Part shown: positions 39,080 through 47,945 of the stretch, piece after piece
How the letters are laid out: each line of letters begins with the position of its first letter
How positions within the stretch are numbered: position 1 is the first letter of the stretch
Assembly (NCBI RefSeq): GCF_001905545.1
Contig: NZ_LIPD01000015.1
Coordinates: 124,001 to 188,000, forward strand
Direction of reading: 5' to 3'
DNA length: 64,000 bases
Source of the DNA: Streptomyces sp. CB02056
GTDB taxonomy: Bacteria > Actinomycetota > Actinomycetes > Streptomycetales > Streptomycetaceae
The notes under the pieces: generated by a model
Seen by the model: only the letters and a program-made list of their open reading frames with translations
Database searches by the model: none
Told to the model about the DNA's origin: nothing
Program-made: the position numbers and the translations under genes

Positions 39080-40381
39080 TCACCCGGAGGGCCGGGCCGT
39101 GAAGCGGCCCGCCTTGCCGAGCACGTCCGCCGCGCGGATGCGCAGCGCCTGCTGGACGGCGAACTCCGCCAGGTAGGCGCGGAAGCCGTCCGCCGGTTCC
39201 AGGGCGAGGTTCACCATGCGGCGGTTGGCGGTGACGGCCGGGTCGCGCAGCAGCTCCAGGGCCCGCTCGACGGCCCGGTCGAGGTCCGCCGGGTCGACGA
39301 CCTGGTCGACGAGCGTGCGGGCCTCCGGGTCGCTCGCGCGCACCCGCCGCCCGCCGAGGATGATCTGCCGGGCCAGCCGGGGGCCGGTCACCGCGGGCAG
39401 CCGGAAGTCCGCCGCGCCCGGGACGATCCCCTCCTGCGCGGCCGGCAGGCTCAGGTAGGCGTCGGAGGCCGCGAGCACGTGGTCCACCGCGAGCAGCAGC
39501 TGCATGCCGCCGCCGATCGCGAAGCCGTCCACCGCGGCCACCCACGGCATGTCGGTGAACGGGTAGCGCCAGGACGCGTCGTCCGTGCGCAGCCCGAGCA
39601 GCAGCTTCCTGAGGTAGCCGAGCTCGCGGCGCAGCAGGAACCCGACGAGGGTGATCTCGCCCGCGTGCAGCCGCTTGAGGTTGATCCCGGCGCTGAACAC
39701 CCGGCGCCCCGCGTAGCGCGGGTGGGTCATCTCGCCGCCCCGGATCAGCCCGATCTCGCAGCCCTCGTCCAGCAGCGCGAGGTCGACCGCGGTCTCCATG
39801 TCGTCGACCTGCTGCTCGTCCTCGGCGTTGAGGCGGTCCCCGGCGCACATGGTGATCCGGGCCACCCCCGCGCGCCGCTCCAGCCGGGTGCTGTCCATCC
39901 GCACCACCCCGGTGGCCCGGAACTCCCCGAGCAGCTCCAGCGCCCGCCCGGTGGGCCGCAGCATGGAGTCCATCAGGTGGCCGCCGGCGGCCGGGCCGCG
40001 CAGCACGCCGCGCAGCAGGACGCCCAGGTCGATCTCGTAGCCGAGGCGCTCGGCGACCGGCAGGGCCCGCTCCGCGCGCAGCTGCGCCGCGGTGGGCACC
40101 AGGTTCGGTACGGCGCGGGCGGCGCCCTCCACCAGGGCGTCCAGCCGCGGGCGCAGGGTGCGGCCCGCGGTGATCCGGTCGTAGAGCTCCTCGGCGTGGC
40201 GGTCCAGGAAGGCGGTGCGCCGCGCGCGGCCGGCGTCCAGCTCCCGCTCGGCGCGCTCGCGCTCCTCGCCGGTGCGCGGCCCGGGCGCGGGGAACGGGGG
40301 CAGCAGCCGCGCCGCCCGGTCGAGCCCGTCCGCGGCGCGCTCCCGTACGGCGGCGGGCGCCCGCCCGGTGGCCGCGCTCAC
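39080..40381 (-). CDS. dpgC: DpgC, cofactor-free 3,5-dihydroxyphenylacetyl-CoA dioxygenase
   Basis: 433 residues, GTG 40381 overlapping the dpgB stop (GTGA). The helical N-terminal half (AERELDAGRARRTAFLDRHA, EELYDRITAGRTLRPRLDAL) and the crotonase fold with RRVFSAGINLKRLHAGEITL, PWVAAVDGFAIGGGMQLLLA and QEGIVPGAADFRLPAVTGPR match DpgC closely, including length. It oxidises 3,5-dihydroxyphenylacetyl-CoA with O2 to 3,5-dihydroxyphenylglyoxylate and CoA without metal or cofactor. It sits between dpgB and mbtH, in pathway order. Confidence 0.95.
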   Translation of the reverse strand: MSAATGRAPAAVRERAADGLDRAARLLPPFPAPGPRTGEERERAERELDAGRARRTAFLDRHAEELYDRITAGRTLRPRLDALVEGAARAVPNLVPTAAQLRAERALPVAERLGYEIDLGVLLRGVLRGPAAGGHLMDSMLRPTGRALELLGEFRATGVVRMDSTRLERRAGVARITMCAGDRLNAEDEQQVDDMETAVDLALLDEGCEIGLIRGGEMTHPRYAGRRVFSAGINLKRLHAGEITLVGFLLRRELGYLRKLLLGLRTDDASWRYPFTDMPWVAAVDGFAIGGGMQLLLAVDHVLAASDAYLSLPAAQEGIVPGAADFRLPAVTGPRLARQIILGGRRVRASDPEARTLVDQVVDPADLDRAVERALELLRDPAVTANRRMVNLALEPADGFRAYLAEFAVQQALRIRAADVLGKAGRFTARPSG

Positions 40382-41061
40382 GCCGTCACCCCGTCCGGGG
40401 CCCGGGTGCGCCGCAGCGCGCGGTCGCAGGCGGCCAGGTGCGGGCCGAGCGCGTCCTCGAAGCTCATCCACTGGGCGTCGAAGGCCAGTTGGCGGCGGAT
40501 CGCGAGTTCGGGGCCGGACAGGCGGCGCAGCAGCCGGGCGGCGGCCGCCAGGGTGCGCCCGGGGTCCCGGCTCACCTGGTCCACCAGGCACCGCTCCAGG
40601 GCCTCGCGGGCGGTGATCGGCACCCCGAAGAGCACGGTGCGCCGGGCGCGGGCCGGTCCGAGCTGCTGGACCAGCCGGTAGCCGGCCATGCCCGGCCAGA
40701 CGGCCTGCCCGTGGAAGGACGGCAGCAGCCGCAGGTCCGGGGCCGCCACCCGGACGTCGGCCGCCAGCAGCAGGTCCAGCGCGACGCCGCCGCACTCCCC
40801 GCTCGCCGCCGCCAGGGTGGGCAGCCGCAGCCGCTCGAAGCGCCGTACCGCCCGCTCCCACTTCGTGACGGCGGCGGTGTCGCCCGCCTTCGCCACCGCC
40901 TCGCCGTCGGGGGCGCCGGACAGGAACAGGGTCGCGGCGTCGGCGCCGGCGCTCTCCGCCTCGTCGCACAGGGCGCCGAGGGCGGCGGTCAGCTCGGCCG
41001 AGATCTCCCGGCGGCCGTCCACGTGCAGCACGGGGCCCTCGGGCAGGGCGTTGACGGGCAT
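40378..41061 (-). CDS. dpgB: DpgB, crotonase-family accessory enzyme
   Basis: 227 residues. Short crotonase fold: LHVDGRREISAELTAALGAL, ATLFLSGAPDGE, RLPTLAAASGECGGVALDLL and LLAADVRVAAPDLRLLPSFH. In glycopeptide pathways DpgB assists DpgA in dehydration and aromatisation of the tetraketide to 3,5-dihydroxyphenylacetyl-CoA, normally with DpgD. The size and the weakly conserved oxyanion region point to DpgB rather than DpgD. It starts 20 bp after dpgA. Confidence 0.88.
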   Translation of the reverse strand: MPVNALPEGPVLHVDGRREISAELTAALGALCDEAESAGADAATLFLSGAPDGEAVAKAGDTAAVTKWERAVRRFERLRLPTLAAASGECGGVALDLLLAADVRVAAPDLRLLPSFHGQAVWPGMAGYRLVQQLGPARARRTVLFGVPITAREALERCLVDQVSRDPGRTLAAAARLLRRLSGPELAIRRQLAFDAQWMSFEDALGPHLAACDRALRRTRAPDGVTA

Positions 41062-41081
41062 TGCGGTCTCCCTTGGTCGGT

Positions 41082-42227
41082 TCACCACTGGATGAGCGCG
41101 GACTCGATCGTCGAACCCGGCCCCATGGTCATCAGCACGCCGTAGTCGCCGTCGCGGACCACGCCCTCCCGCAGGAGCCGGTCGTAGGAGAAGAGGAACG
41201 AGCCGCTGGAGACGTTGCCGAAGTCGCGCAGCACGGTGATGGTGTGCCGCAGGTCGTGCCGGGTCAGCCCGAGGTTGACGGCGACCGCGTCGATGACCTT
41301 CTTGCCGCCGGAGTGCACCAGCCAGTGCGCGACGTCGTCGCGGCGCAGCGAGGTGCCCGCCAGCAGCCGGTCGACGACCCCCTCCACGTGCGCGCCGACC
41401 AGGTAGGGGACCTGCGGGTCCAGGAAGAAGCTGAAGCGGCCCTGGTCGCGGTCCCAGTCGTAGCGCATCGCGTCGATCGCGTCGACGATGGTCACGCTCG
41501 CGGTCCGCAGGATCCGGGGCCCCTCCAGCCGGCGGCCGGGCCCCTCCTCCTCGGCCTCCTCGTCCTCGGCCCCCTCCGCCGGGCGGCGCCCGTCGTTCAC
41601 CGGGTCCGCCACCACCGCCACCGCCGCGGCCCCGTCGCCGAACAGGCTGTTCACCACGGCCGTGCGCATCGTGGCGTCCATCGTGTACGCGGCCGAGCAG
41701 GCCTCCGAGCAGACCATCACGGCCAGCCGGCCCGGGTTCGCCGCCGCCCAGTTGCCCACCACCGCCAGCGCGTTGAGCCCGGCGTTGCAGCCCATGCCGA
41801 CGATGTCGGCCCGCGCGGTGTGCCAGTCCATGCCCAGCTCGCGGATCAGCAGCGCGCTCAGCCCCGGCGTCAGGAAGCCGGTCGAGGTCACGCAGCACAG
41901 GTACGCCACCTCCGACAGGTCGGCCCCGATCCGCTTGAGGCACAGCTGCAGCGCGTCCGCCCCCATGCTCACGGCCCACGCCTTGTGCTTGTCCAGCAGG
42001 TCGCCCTGGCTCTCCCGGAGCCTGGTGCCGTCCGGCGCCGCCGGCGGCAGCACCAGCGAACGCTGCCGGATGGAGCCCAGCAGGAACACCGAGCGCACCC
42101 GGCGGTCGGTGATCCCGAACAGGTCCAGCAGCTCCTCCTGGGAGTAGTGCTCGGGCGGCACGGCGGTGCCCACGCTCACGATGCGCGGGACCGTGGCGGC
42201 CGGCGCTCGGTCCAGGGCCGTGGTCAT
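41082..42227 (-). CDS. dpgA: DpgA, type III polyketide synthase
   Basis: 381 residues. The nucleophile Cys147 lies in ADIVGMGCNAGLNALAVVGN, His in DVAHWLVHSGGKKVIDAVAV and Asn in LRDFGNVSSGSFLFSYDRLL. N-terminal VPRIVSVGTAVPPEHYSQEE and C-terminal VLMTMGPGSTIESALIQW are typical. It condenses four malonyl-CoA to the precursor of 3,5-dihydroxyphenylacetyl-CoA. An acidic insert (EGAEDEEAEEEGPGRR, about residues 210-228) is unusual for the family. Its ATG overlaps the stop of the aminotransferase (ATGA). Confidence 0.95.
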   Translation of the reverse strand: MTTALDRAPAATVPRIVSVGTAVPPEHYSQEELLDLFGITDRRVRSVFLLGSIRQRSLVLPPAAPDGTRLRESQGDLLDKHKAWAVSMGADALQLCLKRIGADLSEVAYLCCVTSTGFLTPGLSALLIRELGMDWHTARADIVGMGCNAGLNALAVVGNWAAANPGRLAVMVCSEACSAAYTMDATMRTAVVNSLFGDGAAAVAVVADPVNDGRRPAEGAEDEEAEEEGPGRRLEGPRILRTASVTIVDAIDAMRYDWDRDQGRFSFFLDPQVPYLVGAHVEGVVDRLLAGTSLRRDDVAHWLVHSGGKKVIDAVAVNLGLTRHDLRHTITVLRDFGNVSSGSFLFSYDRLLREGVVRDGDYGVLMTMGPGSTIESALIQW

Positions 42228-43594
42228 GGTGCGTCACTCTCCGTTCCGGGTACCGGGCACGTCGCCACCGTGCGTCCACCACCGCGCGCCCCACCGCCGC
42301 GCGTCTCCTCACTGAGCGTCTCCACGAACCGCACCAGCCGCTCGACGCCCTCGACCACCTGCCCGGGCGTCAGGTAGCTGATCGACAGCCGGATGTCCCG
42401 CTCGCCCCCGCCGTGCGGATGGAAGAACTCCATCGGCGTCCAGATCACCCCGAACTCCCGGGCCGACCGCTCCAGCGCCGCCGTACCGGTCCGGAAACCG
42501 GTGCGCAGCGTGAGGAAGAAACCGCCGTCGGGCCGGTTCCAGCCCACCCCCAGCTCCCGGCGCCGCCGCTCCGGCAGCCACCGCTCCAGCTGCGCGAGCG
42601 TCGCGGCCATGCTGCGCCGGTAGTGCTCGGCCGCCCGCGCGTTCAGCACCGACAGCCGCCCGTCCGAACCCAGCAGCGCACCCGCCGCGGCCGCCTGGCT
42701 GAGCGAGGACGTGTTCACCGTCACCATGCTCTTCACCTTCGCCAGGTCCCGCGCCAGCAGCCGGATCCCGCCGCGCCCGTCGCGCACCTCCTGGTCGGCC
42801 ACCACGTAGCCGACCCGCGCACCGGGGAACACCGTCTTGGAATAGGTGCCGAGCTGGATCACGCTCCTCGACGTGTCGAGCGCCTTGAGCATCGGGCACC
42901 GCGGCCCCGGGCCGCTCAACCGGTAGGGACTGTCCTCCAGGACGAGCAGACCCTGGCGCCCGGCCAGCTCCAGCAGCCCGGTACGCGTCGCCAGGTCCAG
43001 CGTCGACCCGGTCGGATTCGCGTGGTCCGGCACCACGTACACGGCCCGCGGCCGGCGACCCGCCGCACGCTGCGCCCGCACCGCCGCGTCCAGGTCCGCG
43101 ACCACCAGCCGCCCGTCACGCTCCGGCACCGCGACCACCGGGATGTCCAGCAGCCGCGCGGCCCCCATGATCCCGACATAACAGGGGGTCACGAGCAGCA
43201 GCACGTCCTCGGGCGTCGCGAACAGCGCGCGCAGCACCAGGAACATCGCCTCCTGCGCACCGACCGTCACCACGATCGCCTCGGGCGCGACCTCGAACCC
43301 CTCGTCCTGCCGCAGCGAGTACGCGATCAGCTCCCGGATCTGCCCCGCCGCCGGCCCGTACTGGTAGAAGCCGCTGCGCACTTCGGCCGGCCCCGCGCCC
43401 CGGCTCTCCAGGTAGGCCGCGTACCGGCGCAGGTAGGTGTGGACCTCCTCGACCTCGAAGAATCCGTCATAGGGGCGGCCCGGCGCGAAGGACACCGCGT
43501 CCGGGTAGCTGGACGTGATCTCGTTGAGGAAGTTCATCCGGTCGAGAACCGGGTCTTCGATGCTCGAGTGCAGCGTGGTCGAATCGAGCACCAT
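42224..43594 (-). CDS. hpgT: PLP aminotransferase for (di)hydroxyphenylglycine, HpgT/Pgat-like
   Basis: 456 residues from ATG 43594 (VLDSTTLHSSIEDPVLDRMN). Fold-type I: FAPGRPYDGFFEVEEVHTYL, the substrate-binding FYQYGPAAGQIRELIAYSLR, cofactor Asn/Tyr region YVVPDHANPTGSTLDLATRT and the Schiff-base Lys in QLGTYSKTVFPGARVGYVVA. It would transaminate 3,5-dihydroxyphenylglyoxylate to Dpg. It is the first gene of the operon, coupled to dpgA. Homologues in glycopeptide clusters act on both Hpg and Dpg precursors; no Hpg genes (HmaS, Hmo) are present here. Confidence 0.92.
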   Translation of the reverse strand: MVLDSTTLHSSIEDPVLDRMNFLNEITSSYPDAVSFAPGRPYDGFFEVEEVHTYLRRYAAYLESRGAGPAEVRSGFYQYGPAAGQIRELIAYSLRQDEGFEVAPEAIVVTVGAQEAMFLVLRALFATPEDVLLLVTPCYVGIMGAARLLDIPVVAVPERDGRLVVADLDAAVRAQRAAGRRPRAVYVVPDHANPTGSTLDLATRTGLLELAGRQGLLVLEDSPYRLSGPGPRCPMLKALDTSRSVIQLGTYSKTVFPGARVGYVVADQEVRDGRGGIRLLARDLAKVKSMVTVNTSSLSQAAAAGALLGSDGRLSVLNARAAEHYRRSMAATLAQLERWLPERRRRELGVGWNRPDGGFFLTLRTGFRTGTAALERSAREFGVIWTPMEFFHPHGGGERDIRLSISYLTPGQVVEGVERLVRFVETLSEETRGGGARGGGRTVATCPVPGTESDAP

Positions 43595-43994
43595 GGTGCC
43601 CGCCTTTCCGTGGACGAGCCGCCGTGCGGCACCCCGTCGGACGGCGGATGCCAGGGCTCGCGTGAAGGACGCGCGGCAGGGCGACGGTGCGGCGGCGCCC
43701 CGTGGGCGGATCGCCGGTACCGTCCTCCCGCGTTCGAACATCGGTCGGTCTCGACGTCGGTCTCATGGCGGCCCCTCGGACGGGCCCACGGGCTCCGGCG
43801 GCGCCACCGCGGGCGCACCGTCCGAACGGCGGCGGCGCGGTGCCCGCACGCGAAAACCGCCGTCGGGCACCGGGCCGAAGGCGGCGTGAGGGGGTACCGA
43901 GATCCCAGCACGCCCTGTCGCCGCTTTCGCACCGGCCGCGGTATCCGACGGATATCCGGAGCACAGGGCCCTGTCTGCTGTTTGTCCTCGTTCC

Positions 43995-44024
43995 AGTACG
44001 CGCCCCCGGGCGAGGGGCTGTCAA
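43995..44024 (-). promoter_or_regulatory. Candidate promoter of the Dpg/NRPS operon
   Basis: On the minus strand TTGACA (44024-44019) is followed after 18 bp by CGTACT (44000-43995). The -35 is perfect, the -10 matches three of six. It would leave a leader of about 390 nt before the aminotransferase ATG, which is long, so another promoter may lie closer. Confidence 0.4.
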
Positions 44025-44266
44025 GCGCTGTGGGTTTCCGCCCCGTCACAGCCTGCTACCGGATTCCTGGTCCCGCCGCCGTGCCCGCGGCCCCGGCGCC
44101 GACCGGCCCGCCTCCGCGCCCCCGCGGCGCCGGGCCGCCCGGGGCGCCGCCGGGAGAGGGCCCGGGGCCCGACGGCCGGGCGGCCCCGGAGGCCCGCCCG
44201 CCGGTCCGGCCCACCGCGGCCGGCCCGCCCCGACCGGTCGCCGTCCGATCATGGCCCGTCACCTGA

Positions 44267-44282
44267 CGTGGTCTCAACCACT
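44267..44282. promoter_or_regulatory. DasR-responsive element (dre)-like site
   Basis: CGTGGTCTCAACCACT matches 13 of 16 positions of the known dre consensus A(C/G)TGGTCTAGACCA(C/G)T, with both TGGTCT and ACCACT half-sites intact. It lies 225 bp upstream of a secreted protease carrying a chitin-binding-like module, a sensible DasR target. Confidence 0.6.
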
Positions 44283-44506
44283 GGGACAAAAGCCCAGGTT
44301 GGCGCCGAACCGGACCGCCCGGCTTGACGGAATTCGCCAACCCCCCGCCCCGCGCGCACCGGGCATTGACCCGAGCATGACGCCGTGTGAGTGTTCGGGC
44401 ACCCGAGCGCGGACGGCCCGCACGGCCGTCCCCCGGATACGGCTGCGCGGCGCGCCACCAGCCCCAGCCGTCCGCGGTCGAGGACCCCCACATGCGAGGA
44501 GCCTCG

Positions 44507-46549
44507 ATGCAACGCAGAGTCACCGCAGGCAGGTTGCTGACCACGGCGACCACCCTGACCGTGCTGGCCGGCATGATCGCCGCCGCCACGGGCCCGGCCA
44601 CCGCCGCGCCCACCCCCTCCCCGGCGCCGCCGAGCGCCCTGGCCGCCGCCGTCAACGCCGCCGACGCCGTCGCCGCGGCCGGACTGGACGCGCTGGCCAA
44701 GGGCCCGGGCGAGACCTACGAGCGCAAGACCGTCACCCCCTGGCTCGGCGGCCTCTACTCCGTCTCCTACGAGCGCAGCTACCACGGCCTGCCCGTGGTC
44801 GGCGGCGACGCGGTCGTCCTCGCCGACGCCCAGGGCAAGGTCCGCGCCCTGCAGTCCGCCGCCACCGGCCCCGTCGGCGGCTCGACCGCCCCGCAGGTCA
44901 GCGCCGAGCACGCCGAGAAGACCGCCCGCACCAAGCTGGCCGCCGTCGACTCCGTCGAGTCCCGCCGCCTGGTCGTGCGCGTCAAGGACGGCACCGGCCG
45001 CCTGGCCTGGGAGACCGTCCTCACCGGCCACAAGGGCAGCGCCCCCAGCCGCCTGCACGTCTTCGTGGACGCCACCACCGGCGAGGTCGTCGACAGCTAC
45101 GACGACGTGCGCGCCGGCACCATCAACAGCGAGTGGAACGGCCCCGCGCCCGTCACCATCAGCACCACCAACTCCGGTGGCTCCTACTCGCTGCGCGACC
45201 CGAACCGGCCCGGCCTGTCCTGTTCCGACTACAGCACCGGCCAGGTCTTCTCCAAGTCCAGCGACTCCTGGGGCACCGGCAGCGCCTCCAGCAAGGAGAC
45301 CGGCTGCGGCGACGCGATGTTCGCGGCCCAGAAGGAATGGGACATGCTCCGCGACTGGCTCGGTCGCAACGGGCACAACGGCAACGGCGGCAGCTGGCCG
45401 GTCAAGGTCGGCCTCAACGACGTCAACGCCTACTGGGACGGCAGCACGATATCCATCGGCCACAGCCAGGCCAACAAGTGGATCGCCTCCATCGACGTCG
45501 TCGGCCACGAGTTCGGCCACGGCATCGACCAGTACACCCCCGGCGGCGCCAACAACGAGTCCGGCCTGGGCGAGGCCACCGGCGACATCATGGGCGCGCT
45601 GACCGAGTCGTACGCCAACGAGCCCGCCCCGTACGACTCCCCGGACTACACCGTCGGCGAGATGATCAACCTGGTCGGCAACGGCCCGATCCGCAACATG
45701 TACAACCCCTCCCTGGTGAGCAACAACCCCAACTGCTACTCCTCCTCCATCCCGCAGACCGAGGAGCACGCGGCGGCCGGCCCGCTCAACCACTGGTTCT
45801 ACCTGCTGGCCGAGGGCTCCAACCCCGGCGGCGGCAAGCCCACCAGCCCCACCTGCAACAACTCCTCCGTCACCGGCATCGGCATCAAGGACGCCGGCCG
45901 GGTCTTCTACGGCGGCATGCTGCTCAAGACCAGCGGCATGACCTACAAGCGCTACCGCACCGCCACCCTGACCGCCGCCAAGAGCCTCGACCCGACCTGC
46001 ACCTTCTTCAACCGGGCCAAGGCCGCCTGGGACGCCGTCAGCGTCCCCGCCCAGAGCGGCGACCCCACCTGCTCCAACAACGGCAGCAACGACTTCTCGC
46101 TCTCCCTCGGCCCGGCCTCCGGCTCCGCCCAGCCCGGCGCCTCCACCACCTCCACGGTGAGCACCGCCGTCACCTCCGGCACCGCCCAGACCGTGAGCCT
46201 CACCGCCTCCGGCCTCCCGGCGGGCGTCACCGCGAGCTTCAACCCCTCATCGGTGCAGGCCGGTTCCTCCTCCACCCTGACCCTGTCCGCCGCCTCCAGC
46301 GCCGCGACCGGGACCTACCAGATCACCGTCACCGGCACCGCCGGCGCCACCACCCACACCGCCCAGTACAGCCTCACCGTCGGCGGCGGGGGCACCCCCA
46401 ACCCCGGCGGCACCTGGACCGCCGGCACCACCTACCAGGCGGGCGACGTCGTGACCTACAACGGCGCCTCCTACCGCTGCCTCCAGGGCCACACCGCCAT
46501 GGTCGGCTGGGAGCCGCCGAACGTCCCGGCGCTGTGGCAGGCCGTGTGA
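44507..46549 (+). CDS. Secreted M4-type (thermolysin-like) metalloprotease with CBM5/12-like module
   Basis: 680 residues from ATG 44507 (AGGAG 6 nt upstream); ATG 44492 is the alternative. Signal peptide (LLTTATTLTVLAGMIAAATG), then an FTP/PepSY propeptide (YSVSYERSYHGLPVVGGDAV, LAWETVLTGHKGSAPSRLHV). The catalytic domain has the zinc site HEFGH at about 333-337 (SIDVVGHEFGHGIDQYTPGG) and third ligand Glu in GLGEATGDIMG (about 356). A Ser/Thr-rich Ig-like segment (TASGLPAGVTASFNPSSVQA) follows. A last module of about 45 residues (WTAGTTYQAGDVVTYNGASY, GHTAMVGWEPPNVPALWQ) matches chitinase-type CBM5/12. Probably a chitin- or cell-wall-targeted protease. Two hairpins follow. Confidence 0.92.
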   Translation: MQRRVTAGRLLTTATTLTVLAGMIAAATGPATAAPTPSPAPPSALAAAVNAADAVAAAGLDALAKGPGETYERKTVTPWLGGLYSVSYERSYHGLPVVGGDAVVLADAQGKVRALQSAATGPVGGSTAPQVSAEHAEKTARTKLAAVDSVESRRLVVRVKDGTGRLAWETVLTGHKGSAPSRLHVFVDATTGEVVDSYDDVRAGTINSEWNGPAPVTISTTNSGGSYSLRDPNRPGLSCSDYSTGQVFSKSSDSWGTGSASSKETGCGDAMFAAQKEWDMLRDWLGRNGHNGNGGSWPVKVGLNDVNAYWDGSTISIGHSQANKWIASIDVVGHEFGHGIDQYTPGGANNESGLGEATGDIMGALTESYANEPAPYDSPDYTVGEMINLVGNGPIRNMYNPSLVSNNPNCYSSSIPQTEEHAAAGPLNHWFYLLAEGSNPGGGKPTSPTCNNSSVTGIGIKDAGRVFYGGMLLKTSGMTYKRYRTATLTAAKSLDPTCTFFNRAKAAWDAVSVPAQSGDPTCSNNGSNDFSLSLGPASGSAQPGASTTSTVSTAVTSGTAQTVSLTASGLPAGVTASFNPSSVQAGSSSTLTLSAASSAATGTYQITVTGTAGATTHTAQYSLTVGGGGTPNPGGTWTAGTTYQAGDVVTYNGASYRCLQGHTAMVGWEPPNVPALWQAV

Positions 46550-46577
46550 CCCGCACGCGCTGACACCCCGTGAAGCC

Positions 46578-46619
46578 GCTGCGCCGCGGCCCGTCGAGGG
46601 GGACGGGCCGCGGCGCAGC
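46578..46619 (+). terminator. 18-bp hairpin (first of two)
   Basis: Perfect arms 46578-46595 and 46602-46619 with a 6-nt loop, 28 bp after the protease stop. Confidence 0.85.
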
Positions 46620-46632
46620 CGTACGCGCGAAA

Positions 46633-46673
46633 CGCCCCGGGGGCGGCCCGTTGTCCGGGCCGCCCCCGGGGCG
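46633..46673. terminator. 18-bp hairpin (second of two)
   Basis: Arms 46633-46650 and 46656-46673 pair perfectly around TTGTC. It sits 31 bp beyond the stop of the convergent MHYT gene and likely terminates that strand. Confidence 0.85.
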
Positions 46674-46704
46674 TCGGTGCCGTGCGCGCGGCACGGCGGG
46701 CCGG

Positions 46705-47490
46705 TCAGGCGCCGCGGTCGAAGAGCTTGACGCGCAGCGGCTCCCGGGCCGGTACGTCGACCGGGTCCTGCGGGGAGAGGGTGAGGACGAACCCGCCGAT
46801 CGCGATGACGGCCATGATGGCGACGGCGAGCGGGACGACGAACTGGGAGGCGGGCAGGCCGGCGGGCAGGAGCCGGTCGTCCAGCCGGACGGAGACGGAG
46901 GCCATCCCGGTGTAGTGCATGGCGGTGACCGCGACCCCGGCGATCAGGGAGGCGACCAGCGAGGCGGCGAAGCCGGTGATGTTGAGGGTCATCCACAGCG
47001 CCGCGGTGGCGGCGGCCACGGCGATGGCGATGGAGACGGCCACCAGGACGGGGTCGTAGGAGACCACGCCCTGGACCTGCATGGCGGCCATGCCGAGGTA
47101 GTGCATGGCCGCGACACCGCAGCCGGTGACGGTGCCGCCGATCAGCAGGGAGGCGAGCGTCCTGCGGCGGTAGCCGACGTACAGGACGCCGGCGCCGACG
47201 ACGACGATGGCCAGCAGGAGGCTGCCGAGGGTCTCGGGGACGCGGTAGACGACGGACGAGCCGGTGACGGCGAAGCCCATCATCGCCATGAAGTGCATGG
47301 TCCAGATGCCGCAGCCGAGTTCGACCGCGGACAGCAGCAGCCACCCCAGGCGGCGGGCCGGCGGCAGGGTCAGGGCCCGTACGGTGCAGCGCAGTCCGAG
47401 CGCCGCGCCGGTGCAGGCGATGAGGTAGGACAGGACCGGGTTGATCCAGCCGTAGTGGAACCCGTCGATGTGGGCGGTGTGGGGATGCAT
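46705..47490 (-). CDS. MHYT-domain integral membrane sensor
   Basis: 261 residues from ATG 47490 (HPHTAHIDGFHYGWINPVLS). Seven hydrophobic helices carry three MHYT-type motifs: GIWTMHFMAMMGF, GVAAMHYLGMAAMQV and VTAMHYTGMASVSV. MHYT domains are proposed to bind copper and sense O2, CO or NO. No GGDEF/EAL or kinase domain follows; the protein ends after the last helix with a short charged tail (LRVKLFDRGA), so any output is through a partner. Confidence 0.92.
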   Translation of the reverse strand: MHPHTAHIDGFHYGWINPVLSYLIACTGAALGLRCTVRALTLPPARRLGWLLLSAVELGCGIWTMHFMAMMGFAVTGSSVVYRVPETLGSLLLAIVVVGAGVLYVGYRRRTLASLLIGGTVTGCGVAAMHYLGMAAMQVQGVVSYDPVLVAVSIAIAVAAATAALWMTLNITGFAASLVASLIAGVAVTAMHYTGMASVSVRLDDRLLPAGLPASQFVVPLAVAIMAVIAIGGFVLTLSPQDPVDVPAREPLRVKLFDRGA

Positions 47491-47945
47491 GGTCACCTGG
47501 AGTGCGTTCGTGCGGGGGGACGGGCGGAACGCGCTTCTGCCCGGGCCGGTGCGGCGACTGCGGGGGCTGCCGGTCCGGCCGGGGATCAGGATCCGATTCC
47601 TGAAGGATCGTATAGCGACGAACAGTTTCCGCGAAATCGACAACCGGGTGAACCGATGAGGATCGGTCAGGTGAATCCGCCGACGTCCGGCATTTCCCGG
47701 CACCCCCGCCGGTCACGCGGGGATCGGTGAAGTCCCTTGCCATGCAGCGGAATTGATGTGGACCCGGGCCCCGGACAAGGGCGGCGCGAGGCGGCGGAAT
47801 CCATGATCGACATTACGTCGAGTAATGCGGTTTTCGCAGCGGGTGCATCCTTTTCCCTTTCGGAAAACCCCTTGGATAATCCCGCCCGTCCGGCGGGGGA
47901 GACCCCCCGCCGAACGGCAGGGAATACCGCGGAATGCCGCGGAAT
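47491..47945. other. 455-bp intergenic region
   Basis: Upstream of the MHYT gene and downstream of the methyltransferase. It includes two lower-GC stretches (about 47595-47690 and 47800-47890) that could hold the MHYT promoter. An ATG at 47803 opens a plus-strand frame (MIDITSSNAVFAAGASF) without a ribosome-binding site; not called. Confidence 0.4.

Larger units (their letters stand above)
43595..44506. other. 912-bp divergent intergenic region
   Basis: Separates the Dpg operon from the metalloprotease gene. It contains a TTGACA-type element for the operon (44019-44024), a DasR-like site (44267-44282) and a GC-rich stretch at 44060-44230. No protein-coding frame is convincing and no pathway regulator gene is present. 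Confidence 0.6.

Noticed and set aside
43595..44506. Search for a precursor peptide or pathway regulator before the Dpg operon
   Set aside because: Frames here are Pro/Arg-rich without ribosome-binding sites or HTH motifs.
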